The notes beneath the pieces were generated by a model that saw only the letters and a program-made list of their open reading frames with translations, searched no databases and had not been told where the DNA came from. A DNA stretch of 64,000 bases from Asticcacaulis sp. AND118. GTDB lineage: Bacteria; Pseudomonadota; Alphaproteobacteria; Caulobacterales; Caulobacteraceae. Positions 57,003-64,000 of the stretch are shown here, piece by piece. The DNA lies in assembly GCF_020535245.1 (NCBI RefSeq), contig NZ_CP084910.1, positions 472,501-536,500 of the forward strand, read 5' to 3'. Positions within the stretch are counted from its first letter, which is position 1, and every line of letters begins with the position of its first letter. The translations under genes were made by a program, and so were the position numbers.

Positions 57003-57236
57003 TTACTCCCCCTTCACAGCCAGATCACCCTCGTCCGGCAGATATTCCATAATATCCCCCGGCTGGCACTCCAGCAGGAAGCAAATCTTCGACAGGGTGT
57101 CGAAGCGCATGCCCTTCACCTTGCCGGTACGCAGAAGCGACATCTGCGTTTCCGAGATGCCGACCCGCGCCGCCAGATCCTTGGCCCGCATCCTGCGCCG
57201 GGCCAGCATCACATCGAGCGTTACATTGACCGGCAT
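57003..57236 (-). CDS. XRE-family HTH regulator (YozG-like)
   Basis: 77 aa; ATG at 57236. The helix-turn-helix DLAARVGISETQMSLLRTGK (about 20-40) and CQPGDIMEYLPDE at the C-terminus are typical of the small HTH_26 type. It overlaps or nearly overlaps the stop of the DUF2975 gene (57238). DUF2975-XRE pairs are a common two-gene unit, probably regulatory. Confidence 0.9.
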   Translation of the reverse strand: MPVNVTLDVMLARRRMRAKDLAARVGISETQMSLLRTGKVKGMRFDTLSKICFLLECQPGDIMEYLPDEGDLAVKGE

Positions 57237-57237
57237 A

Positions 57238-57726
57238 TCAGACGTACTGCTCCAGTTCCGCCGACAGGGCCTCACGCCGGGCCTGAAGCGTACGCAGGCG
57301 CTGAGCGACACCGATCAGGATCAGCCCAAGAGCCACGAAGGTCAGGGTCAGCAGGACGTCATTCGCGACGCCGGGTTGCCGGCCGGTATTGTGATAAACC
57401 TCGCGCCATACCCACGGCGTGACGTTCAGCCCTATAGCCAGACCGCCAAGGACCAACCCCGCCCCGCTTAGACGCAGGCCCTTACACAGGACCGGTTCCA
57501 GCGGCGCATCCGGACGAACACGGGCGATCATGTCGGCGGCGAACCACAGGGCCATAGCGAAGAAGGCATAGGGCAACAGCGGCAAGCCGCCCTGCATCAG
57601 CGCCAGACCGAAAATGTCGGGCCGATGGCCGATATGCGCCCATAGTTTTGGCAACTGAACGACCGTCAGCAGGACCATGGTTACCAACGGGATACCGATG
57701 AGGATTTTAAGAATAAACGCCTTCAT
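57238..57726 (-). CDS. DUF2975 membrane protein
   Basis: 162 aa, four predicted membrane helices, ATG at 57726 overlapping the previous gene's stop (ATGA). Begins MKAFILKILIGIPLVTMVLL. The middle gene of a three-gene operon that ends in XRE. The longer open frame upstream is a shadow of the first gene. Confidence 0.8.
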   Translation of the reverse strand: MKAFILKILIGIPLVTMVLLTVVQLPKLWAHIGHRPDIFGLALMQGGLPLLPYAFFAMALWFAADMIARVRPDAPLEPVLCKGLRLSGAGLVLGGLAIGLNVTPWVWREVYHNTGRQPGVANDVLLTLTFVALGLILIGVAQRLRTLQARREALSAELEQYV

Positions 57727-58205
57727 ACGAAACTCTCCATCTCGGTCTGGAGCTTTTCGCCTGCTGCGGTGATCAGCCACAAAAGCAGCCCGATCCATCC
57801 GATGGTCAGCGGTTCGACTTCGAAATCGTAGCGCACGCCGCGGAAACGGTCTTCGATGATGGGCAGCACAGTCGGGGCGAAGACGATGGCGGTGAGCGCC
57901 CCGGCGATCAGGTTGCCGCCGATTTCGCGCAGGCCTCTGACCAAGGCGGGACCGAAGGCCGCGCCCTTGTCCAGCCGCAGGAAGCCGCTGCCCGCGCACC
58001 ACGCGGCGGCGAGGTAGAAGCCGGTGGCCAGCATGGTCACCCAGTATGCGGAAATCAGGATCAGGTTGCGCCACAGATCGCCCTCGACATAGGGCAGGTC
58101 AGAGATGGCGGCGGTTTGTTCGCGCAGCCAGGCGAGGCCGACCAGCAGGACGACGGCGCGGCTGGCCCAACCGATCTGGCTCAACGGCCATTTGGAAGCG
58201 AACAT
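57723..58205 (-). CDS. DUF2975-like membrane protein
   Basis: 160 aa, four predicted membrane helices. Related in layout to the next gene (long central helices then FEVEPLTIGWIGLLLW). First gene of the operon; upstream it has the SD GAGGGAG and a hairpin. Confidence 0.75.
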   Translation of the reverse strand: MFASKWPLSQIGWASRAVVLLVGLAWLREQTAAISDLPYVEGDLWRNLILISAYWVTMLATGFYLAAAWCAGSGFLRLDKGAAFGPALVRGLREIGGNLIAGALTAIVFAPTVLPIIEDRFRGVRYDFEVEPLTIGWIGLLLWLITAAGEKLQTEMESFV

Positions 58206-58216
58206 GAGAAACTCCC

Positions 58217-58236
58217 TCGGATTTATTTATCCGAGA
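58217..58236. promoter_or_regulatory. Hairpin in the DUF2975 leader
   Basis: CTCGGATTTATTTATCCGAG: 6-bp stem and 8-nt loop, in an AT-rich gap (58206-58264) directly before the SD of the first DUF2975 gene. Could be an operator for the XRE protein or the end of the upstream gene's transcript. Confidence 0.4.
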
Positions 58237-58264
58237 GGTATATAAATTTAAATAAAACTTAAAG

Positions 58265-58939
58265 TCAAGAGCCGGTGAGCCGTAGCCCCAGCGCCTGTTT
58301 CACCTGCCGCGCCTGACGGGCCAGATCGGTGAGGGCCCAGCCCGGCACCGCCATCAGCACAAAGGCCGACAGCGAAAACGCCAATGTGCGCAGGGCATGG
58401 TTGTCGTCGAAGAGGAAGGTCAGGCCCGACATCAACAGCCACCCGGCGGAGGGAATAATCATCCAGTCGCGGCGGCAGGCCGCGCCGGTCACCGCGCTGA
58501 TCAGGGCGAAGACGACGGCCAGAAACGCCATGTTGGAGACGGGGCTGTAGACGCCCGCGACGAAGCTGCCCACCGAATAGACGAAGATGCCGGCCCCGGC
58601 GAACAGCCACGCCGCCGAGACGGCTTCGGTGCGCCAGTTGGACAACAGGCTGTGGCGGCGCACGCGCACCGCGATCACCACCGTGCCGATCAGGCCGGCG
58701 ACAAAATAGAGCAGGCCATAGGGCAGGGCGGGCAGCAGGCCGGCATAGGCGAGGCTCATGCACAGATGACCGATGCCCAGAACGCCACCCCACCACAGCA
58801 GGATCGGCCCACCGGCCAGACCGGCGGATTCGCCGCGCTCCATCAGCCGCCGCAGCCGCGTCAGTTCGTCGTCCATCCCGGCGACGTCTTCGGGCGAGAG
58901 TGGCGGTAACAGGCTATCGAGCTTGGGGCCCTGGATCAT
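58265..58939 (-). CDS. Multi-pass membrane protein
   Basis: 224 aa. N-terminal soluble segment (LSPEDVAGMDDELTRLRRLM) then about five to six membrane helices. No family recognised. It lies upstream of the DUF2975 operon in the same orientation. Confidence 0.75.
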   Translation of the reverse strand: MIQGPKLDSLLPPLSPEDVAGMDDELTRLRRLMERGESAGLAGGPILLWWGGVLGIGHLCMSLAYAGLLPALPYGLLYFVAGLIGTVVIAVRVRRHSLLSNWRTEAVSAAWLFAGAGIFVYSVGSFVAGVYSPVSNMAFLAVVFALISAVTGAACRRDWMIIPSAGWLLMSGLTFLFDDNHALRTLAFSLSAFVLMAVPGWALTDLARQARQVKQALGLRLTGS

Positions 58940-58960
58940 GGCGCGCTCCCTCTTTATCTT

Positions 58961-59012
58961 TGTCGCGCATCTGGGTCCAAAAACCGTTGCACACTTTTTG
59001 GGATGCGCTCTT
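58961..59012 (-). repeat. Family D palindromic repeat, copy 5
   Basis: GTCGCGCATCTGGGTCCAAA..ACCGTTGCACACTTTTTGGGATGCGC between the membrane protein gene and the M15 gene. Confidence 0.8.
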
Positions 59013-59051
59013 AAGCGTTACCACTGATTGTCCGAACGTAAAGCGGAATCG

Positions 59052-59774
59052 TCAGCGACCCGAAGCGGTGTCCTTGCGGCTGTCTTCGGCGGGCAGTCGG
59101 GCGGCCTGAAAATGCATGCCGTCCGGCTGCGGCCAGTGACCGCCCCACACCCAGCCTTCGGCGCGGAAGGCGTCGATGACGTAGCGGTTTTCCGGCAGGG
59201 CCAGGTTGGGTTCGGCGTCGCCCAGCGCATTGCGCGCCGGGTCGAAATCGACGGCGCAGCCATAGGCGTGGGTCGACAACCTTCCCGATGCACCTTCCGA
59301 TGTGCGGATGGGGCGGAAATTGTAGCCGCCGCCCACGGCGTCGAGGCCGAGGCGTCTGATCTCGGTCTGGCTCTGTCCGGCCTCGGTCCAGATGCGGTCG
59401 AGCGCGCGCTCCAGCGAGGGGGCAGCAAGACGGTGCACCTGAAGCGTACGGATAGGCAGTTTCGCGTCCCAGGCGGCGTGGGCTTTCCACGGCAGGCGCA
59501 CAGTTACGAGATTGTCCGCGACCCACTGCGGGTCGGCGCTGACGCCTGTGTCGGTAACGCCTGTGCCGGTCACACGGGCAGGCTCGCCGAAAGCTTCGCG
59601 GCAATCGACATAGGCCGGGAAGGCGGCCGTGGTGCGCTCGGCCATATCTTCGATAAGGGTGTGGAAGGTAGCGATCGGCAAACGCCCGGCGCAGGCGACC
59701 AGAGCGGCAAGGCCTGAAAAGACGAACAGGGGCGCGATGACGCGCGAGAGGCGCTTGACTAAGGGGGTGTGCAT
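59052..59774 (-). CDS. M15-like peptidase (VanY/CwlK type), probable lipoprotein
   Basis: 240 aa. N-terminal LVAC fits a lipobox at about residue 28. The catalytic domain has STHAYGCAVDFDP (His and Asp zinc ligands) and WGGHWPQPDGMHFQ (C-terminal His). Acts on peptidoglycan peptides, releasing D-Ala or cutting L-Ala-D-Glu type bonds; which bond is not certain. Confidence 0.88.
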   Translation of the reverse strand: MHTPLVKRLSRVIAPLFVFSGLAALVACAGRLPIATFHTLIEDMAERTTAAFPAYVDCREAFGEPARVTGTGVTDTGVSADPQWVADNLVTVRLPWKAHAAWDAKLPIRTLQVHRLAAPSLERALDRIWTEAGQSQTEIRRLGLDAVGGGYNFRPIRTSEGASGRLSTHAYGCAVDFDPARNALGDAEPNLALPENRYVIDAFRAEGWVWGGHWPQPDGMHFQAARLPAEDSRKDTASGR

Positions 59775-59897
59775 TCGGGGTTGATGTACGCGGGATTGAG
59801 GGTGGTTTTATAGCGCGTCTTCGTGGCCGGATTATGCGCGAATGAGGGCACGCCCCCTGCTTGCCAAGGCGGCGGAAATCCCGATAGTGGGAGGTAA

Positions 59898-60605
59898 ATG
59901 GCAAGATGGGTGAAGATGATGACGCAGCGGCGGCAATGGATGATCGGCATGGTGGCCTTGCTGGCTGCGGCGGGGCTGCAGGGTTGTTTCCCCTCGCAGG
60001 AAAAGCCCGCCGAAAAGGTCGAAGCGCCGAAGCCCGCGCCGGCCAGGCCCAAGCCGCTCTATCGCGATCTGGCCGTGCCGCCGGATTCGGTGCGCGTGCT
60101 GATCCAGACCACCAAGGGCGATATCGTCGTCGAACTGGATGGCAAACGCGCGCCGATCTCGACCGCCAACTTCCTGCAATATGTCGATTCCGGGAAAATG
60201 ACCGACGCCAGCTTCTGGCGCGCCATGAAGTCGGGCAATGGCGGCTTCATTCAGGTCGAGGCGTCGGGTCATCGCTTTACGCCGATCCCGCACGAGCCGA
60301 CGTCGCAGACCGGCCTGTCGCACACCGACGGCACCATTTCCACGGCGCGTTATGCCGTGGGCACGGCCAGCAACCAGTTCACCATCTCGGTCGGCGATAT
60401 GAGCTATATGGACGCCGGCCGCGCCGACGGCGATCCGGAAGACGACAATCAGGGTTATGCCGCTTTCGGCAAGGTCGTGTCTGGCATGAGCGTGGTGAAA
60501 AAAATCCTCAACGGCAAGATCACCAAAAAGAAGGTCGAAGGCGGCTGGGACGGCCAGAACCTCGAAGAACCGGTGAAGGTGCTGTCGGCCAAGCGGCTGA
60601 ATTAG
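59898..60605 (+). CDS. Cyclophilin-type peptidyl-prolyl isomerase, lipoprotein
   Basis: 235 aa. Lipobox LQGC (Cys30). Cyclophilin domain (about 60-230): TTKGDIVVELDGKRAPISTA, GGFIQVEA, and ASNQFTISVGD instead of the usual NSQFFI. The key Arg and Phe residues appear partly altered, so activity is likely but not certain. Periplasmic. Divergent from the M15 gene. Confidence 0.9.
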   Translation: MARWVKMMTQRRQWMIGMVALLAAAGLQGCFPSQEKPAEKVEAPKPAPARPKPLYRDLAVPPDSVRVLIQTTKGDIVVELDGKRAPISTANFLQYVDSGKMTDASFWRAMKSGNGGFIQVEASGHRFTPIPHEPTSQTGLSHTDGTISTARYAVGTASNQFTISVGDMSYMDAGRADGDPEDDNQGYAAFGKVVSGMSVVKKILNGKITKKKVEGGWDGQNLEEPVKVLSAKRLN

Positions 60606-60620
60606 GGGGACGTTCTTATA

Positions 60621-60739
60621 TCCCTCTCCCTTGAGGGAGAGGGTGGCGCGAAGACGATAGTCTTTGGGCCGGGTGAGGGGGAATTATAAACGCGGTGTTT
60701 CACCCCCTCACCCAACCCCTCTCCCTCAAGGGAGAGGGA
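60621..60739. repeat. Family C repeat pair, copy 8
   Basis: CCCTCTCCCttgaGGGAGAGGG..GGGTGAGGGGG and CCCCCTCACCCAACCC..CTCTCCCtcaaGGGAGAGGG. The rest of the 312-bp gap (60606-60917) holds only an AT-rich stretch with TTGACG at 60796, a possible -35 for tldD. Confidence 0.85.
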
Positions 60740-60917
60740 CGATATGAATTTCTGTATAAAATATCTCAAATCGGCGTTTATTAACAAAAAGCAACTTGAC
60801 GCTTTTTTGACACGATGATCGTCTCAGCCGTAACGGAGCGGGCGTGGGAGCGCGGCGTTCCGGGGTTGAATCCATTTACTTCCGGGCATCTTTTCCAAAT
60901 CTCAAAGGAGATACGCC

Positions 60918-62552
60918 GTGCAAAGACGCGACTTTCTGGCCCTGACCGGGCTGACGGCGGGCAGCCTGCTCGTGCCGTCGCTTTACGGGCGCGCCGTCGC
61001 CGCCGAAGTGCTGCAGGAGACGATCGACGTCAAGGTGAAGAAGACGCTGGCTGACGCCGGTCTGAACGCCGCCACGTCTTCGGGCGCCAGCTATTGCGAC
61101 GTGCGCGTCGGGCGGTACCTGCGTCAGTTCGTCATCACGCGCGAAGATCGCGTCGAGAACGTGGTCAATACCGAGTCGCTGGGCGTGGGCATCCGCGTCA
61201 TCGCCGACGGGGCCTGGGGCTTTGCCGCCACCAACGACATGACGACCGACGCCGTGGCCCGGGCCGCCAAACAGGCCGTCGCCATCGCCAAGGCCAACGC
61301 CAAGATCCAGACCGTTCCGGTCAAGCTGGCGCCGGTCAAGGGCGTGGGCGAGGTGACGTGGAAGACGCCGATCAAGAAGAACAGCCTGAACGTGCCGATC
61401 AAGGAAAAGGCCGACATGCTGATCGACGTCAACGCCGCCGCGCTGAAGGCCGGGGCCGACTACGTTAATTCGATGATGTTCCTCGTCAACGAGCAGAAGT
61501 ATTTCGCCTCGACCGACGGCTCCTATATCGATCAGGACGTCCACCGCATCTGGGCCCCGATGACGGTCACCGCCATCGACAAGGAGTCGGGCAAGTTCCG
61601 CACCCGCGACGGCCTGTCGGCCCCGATGGGTCTGGGTTACGAATATCTCGACGGCGACGCGAAGCAGAAGTTCGTCGATCCGGCGGGCGTCACCGGCTAC
61701 GGCCTCAGCTACGACATGAAGGAAGACGCCATCGCCGCCGCGAAACACGCGCGCGAAAAGCTGAAAGCGCCTTCGGTGAAGCCGGGCAAGTACGATCTGG
61801 TGCTCGATCCCAACAATATGTGGCTGACCATCCACGAATCCGTCGGCCACCCGACGGAACTGGACCGCGTGCTGGGCTATGAGGCCAACTACGCCGGCAC
61901 CTCCTTCGCCACGCTGGACAAGCGCGAGGCGAAGTTCCAGTACGGTTCGGACATCGTCAACATCGTCGCCGACAAGACGCAGTTCGGTTCGCTGGGCTTC
62001 GTCGGTTACGACGACGAAGGCGTCAAGACGAAGAAGTGGGACATCATCCGTGACGGCAAGCTGGTCGATTACCAGACCATCCGCGATCAGGCCCATATTC
62101 TGGGCAAGACGGAATCGGACGGCTGCTGCTACGCCGACTCGTGGTCGTCGGTGCAGTTCCAGCGCATGGCCAATATCTCGCTGGAGCCCGGCAAAAAGAA
62201 GCTCAGCGTCGCCGACATGATCAAGGGCGTCGAAAACGGCATCTATATCGTCGGCGACGGCTCCTTCTCGATCGACCAGCAGCGCTACAACGCCCAGTTC
62301 GGCGGCCAGCTCTTCTACGAGATCAAGAACGGCAAGATCACCCAGATGATCGAGGACGTGGCCTATCAGATCCGCACGCCGGAATTCTGGAACGCCTGCG
62401 CTGCCATCTGCGACGAAAGCGATTACCGCATGGGCGGCTCCTTCTTCGACGGCAAGGGTCAGCCGGGTCAGGTATCGGCCGTGTCGCACGGTTCCTCCAC
62501 CACCCGCTTCAACGGCGTCAATGTCATCAACACCGCGCGGTCGCTCGGTTAA
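60918..62552 (+). CDS. TldD-family metallopeptidase with Tat signal
   Basis: 544 aa. Tat signal: RRDF (3-6) then a hydrophobic stretch ending AVAAE at 30. Zinc motif H306-E307-x3-H311 (IHESVGH) and the TldD core. TldD/TldE normally work as a cytosolic heterodimer on small peptides; here the signal indicates export. Followed by its partner after 24 bp. Confidence 0.92.
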   Translation: MQRRDFLALTGLTAGSLLVPSLYGRAVAAEVLQETIDVKVKKTLADAGLNAATSSGASYCDVRVGRYLRQFVITREDRVENVVNTESLGVGIRVIADGAWGFAATNDMTTDAVARAAKQAVAIAKANAKIQTVPVKLAPVKGVGEVTWKTPIKKNSLNVPIKEKADMLIDVNAAALKAGADYVNSMMFLVNEQKYFASTDGSYIDQDVHRIWAPMTVTAIDKESGKFRTRDGLSAPMGLGYEYLDGDAKQKFVDPAGVTGYGLSYDMKEDAIAAAKHAREKLKAPSVKPGKYDLVLDPNNMWLTIHESVGHPTELDRVLGYEANYAGTSFATLDKREAKFQYGSDIVNIVADKTQFGSLGFVGYDDEGVKTKKWDIIRDGKLVDYQTIRDQAHILGKTESDGCCYADSWSSVQFQRMANISLEPGKKKLSVADMIKGVENGIYIVGDGSFSIDQQRYNAQFGGQLFYEIKNGKITQMIEDVAYQIRTPEFWNACAAICDESDYRMGGSFFDGKGQPGQVSAVSHGSSTTRFNGVNVINTARSLG

Positions 62553-62576
62553 CCGGCTGATTGGGAGATTACTGAA

Positions 62577-63911
62577 ATGGGCATCCTTACCGAAGCCGAA
62601 GCCAAGGCCATTCTCGACAAGGTCATCAAGCTGTCGAAGGCCGACGAATGCACCGCCACCCTGTCGGGCGCCATCAACGGCAATATCCGTTTCGCGCTGA
62701 ACAACGTCTCGACCAGCGGCATCGTCACCAATACCGAACTGGGGGTCCAGGTGGCCTTCGGCAAGCGCGTGGGCATCGCCACGATCAACGCCTTCGACGA
62801 CGCCTCGCTGGAGCGCGTGGTGCGCCGCGCCGAGGATCTGGCCAGGCTGGCCCCGGAAAATCCGGAATTCATGCCGGCGGTGGGCAAGCAGACCTACACC
62901 CCGACCAAAACCTTCACCGAGGCGACCGCCGCCGTGACGCCGGAACAGCGCGCCGAGGTGGCGGCCAAGTCGATCGCCCCGTGCAAGCAGGCCAAGCTGA
63001 TCGCCGCCGGCTTCCTGTCGGACGGGCAGGGCTTCTCGGCCTTCGCCAATTCCAATGGCAATTTCGGCTATCAGAAGTCGACCTCGATGGACTATACCTG
63101 CACGGTGCGCACCGAGGACGGGCGCGGTTCGGGCTGGGTGGCGCGCAACCTTCAGGACGTGACGGCCTTTAAGCCGGACACCGAAATCCAAATCGCCATG
63201 AAGAAGGCCGCCGAATCCGCCGATGCCAAAGCTTTGGAGCCCGGCAAGTACACGGTGATCATGGAGCCGGCCGCCACGGCGGGCCTGATCTCCTTCATGA
63301 TGAACTATTTCGACGCCCGCTCGGCCGACGAAGGCCGCAGCTTCCTGTCGAAAAAAGGCGGCGGCAACAAGCTGGGCGAACAGGTCTACGACCCGCGCGT
63401 CACGCTTTACGCCGACCCGTCGCATCCGGAAGCCGCCGTTCTGCCGTGGGACGGCGAAGGCCTGCCGCGCAAACGCCTGCTGATCATCGAAAAAGGCAAG
63501 GTGGTCAATCTGCAATATTCGCGCTTCTGGGCGCAGAAGCAGGGCAAGACCGCCGACGCCTCGCCGGGCAATCTGATCATGGAAGGCGGCACCAAGTCGA
63601 CCATGGACCTCGTCCGTTCGACGCAGAAGGGTATTCTGGTCACGCGCACCTGGTACATCCGCATGGTCGATCCGCAGACCGTGCTTTTGACCGGCCTGAC
63701 GCGCGACGGCACCTTCTATGTCGAAAACGGCCAGATCAAGCACCCGGTGAAGAACTTCCGCTTCAACGAGTCGCCGGTCATCATGCTCAACAATATCGAA
63801 GAGCTGGGTAAGCCGGTGCGCGTCGGCGACGATGAATCGCCGTTCGTGATGATGATTCCGGCGATGAAGCTGCGTGACTTCACGTTCACGTCGTTGTCGG
63901 ATGCGGTGTAG
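62577..63911 (+). CDS. TldE/PmbA-like partner protein
   Basis: 444 aa without signal peptide (MGILTEAEAKAILDKV). It lacks the HExxxH motif, as TldE proteins do, and has the family folds (AFGKRVGIATINAFDDASLE; GGTKSTMDL; GNLIMEGG). Expected to pair with TldD from the gene before it. If both work together, it may be exported as a complex with TldD. Start ATG follows GGGAG. Confidence 0.88.
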   Translation: MGILTEAEAKAILDKVIKLSKADECTATLSGAINGNIRFALNNVSTSGIVTNTELGVQVAFGKRVGIATINAFDDASLERVVRRAEDLARLAPENPEFMPAVGKQTYTPTKTFTEATAAVTPEQRAEVAAKSIAPCKQAKLIAAGFLSDGQGFSAFANSNGNFGYQKSTSMDYTCTVRTEDGRGSGWVARNLQDVTAFKPDTEIQIAMKKAAESADAKALEPGKYTVIMEPAATAGLISFMMNYFDARSADEGRSFLSKKGGGNKLGEQVYDPRVTLYADPSHPEAAVLPWDGEGLPRKRLLIIEKGKVVNLQYSRFWAQKQGKTADASPGNLIMEGGTKSTMDLVRSTQKGILVTRTWYIRMVDPQTVLLTGLTRDGTFYVENGQIKHPVKNFRFNESPVIMLNNIEELGKPVRVGDDESPFVMMIPAMKLRDFTFTSLSDAV

Positions 63912-63919
63912 TTGCAAAC

Positions 63920-63972
63920 CTCCCCTCTCCCTTGAGGGAGAGGGTGGCGCAACGCGCCGGGTGAGGGGGAGG
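63920..63972 (+). repeat. Family C repeat, truncated by window end
   Basis: CTCCCCTCTCCCttgaGGGAGAG..GGTGGCGC..GGGTGAGGGGG; first arm after the TldE gene, the facing arm is likely outside the window. Confidence 0.75.
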
Positions 63973-64000
63973 TCAAAAGACTCGGTATGCAGTCTGTGAC

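Noticed and set aside
60876-63917. 1013-aa open frame antisense to tldD/tldE
   Set aside because: Typical long antisense frame of a GC-rich gene pair; His/Arg/Asp/Gly-rich composition and no domain. The sense strand encodes clear TldD and TldE proteins.

Overview
The window looks like chromosome of a GC-rich alphaproteobacterium of the order Caulobacterales, probably Asticcacaulis or a close relative. This is inferred from gene content and order (rRNA operon ending in tRNA-fMet, MJ0042 protein/ftsEX, secA facing a parvulin gene and argJ, lysC beside ubiG, prmC-DUF4167, groESL with CIRCE). I could not run a database search, so the genus is tentative. Almost everything is chromosomal housekeeping; there is no prophage, CRISPR array or intact transposase gene.

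Layout. 1-3.6 kb: 23S (with an insertion in helix 9), 5S and tRNA-fMet, followed by a duplicated tRNA 3' end. 3.6-10.5 kb: hpt, a zinc-ribbon membrane protein, ftsE-ftsX-YdcF-like-plsC, a tiny cysteine-rich secreted peptide and two DUF2059-like proteins. 10.7-21.9 kb: secA, parvulin, argJ, mutT, a methyltransferase, comF, grxC-nitrilase-DUF1178 and a periplasmic protein. 22-36 kb: DsbD/ScsB-like protein, ptsP, a PAS-PAS-MCP receptor, lysC, ubiG, prmC, DUF4167, decayed TonB-like genes and hisS. 36-50 kb: a TetR regulator with three operator palindromes, an M13 peptidase, a KefB-type antiporter, a polysaccharide deacetylase, a TyrA-like enzyme, two EF-hand proteins and a PAS3-MCP-PilZ receptor. 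50-64 kb: a DUF559 nuclease-like gene inside an inverted repeat pair, groESL, GH53 galactanase, a phosphatase-family protein, a TraB/GumN-like protein, a DUF2975/XRE operon, an M15 peptidase, cyclophilin and a Tat-exported TldD with its partner.

The most unusual property is how densely intergenic spaces are filled by palindromic repeats. I separate six families, A-F. A is about 138 bp with several hairpins and sits between convergent stop codons. B is a unit of about 175 bp made of two facing arms; one copy carries a DUF559 gene exactly between its arms. C is built on CTCTCCCttgaGGGAGAG hairpins. D is a short palindrome of about 50 bp. E is an inverted pair of about 27 bp. F is a composite of about 105 bp. 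The family B unit with a nuclease-like gene is the best candidate here for an undescribed system: it looks like a small element with many gene-less derivatives.

Other points worth following: a cysteine peptide with mirror-symmetric spacing, an internally deleted ArsR remnant, a TonB-like gene cut by an in-frame stop, a TldD/TldE pair in which only one partner has a Tat signal, a candidate sRNA after hisS and a structured leader before the DUF4167 gene.
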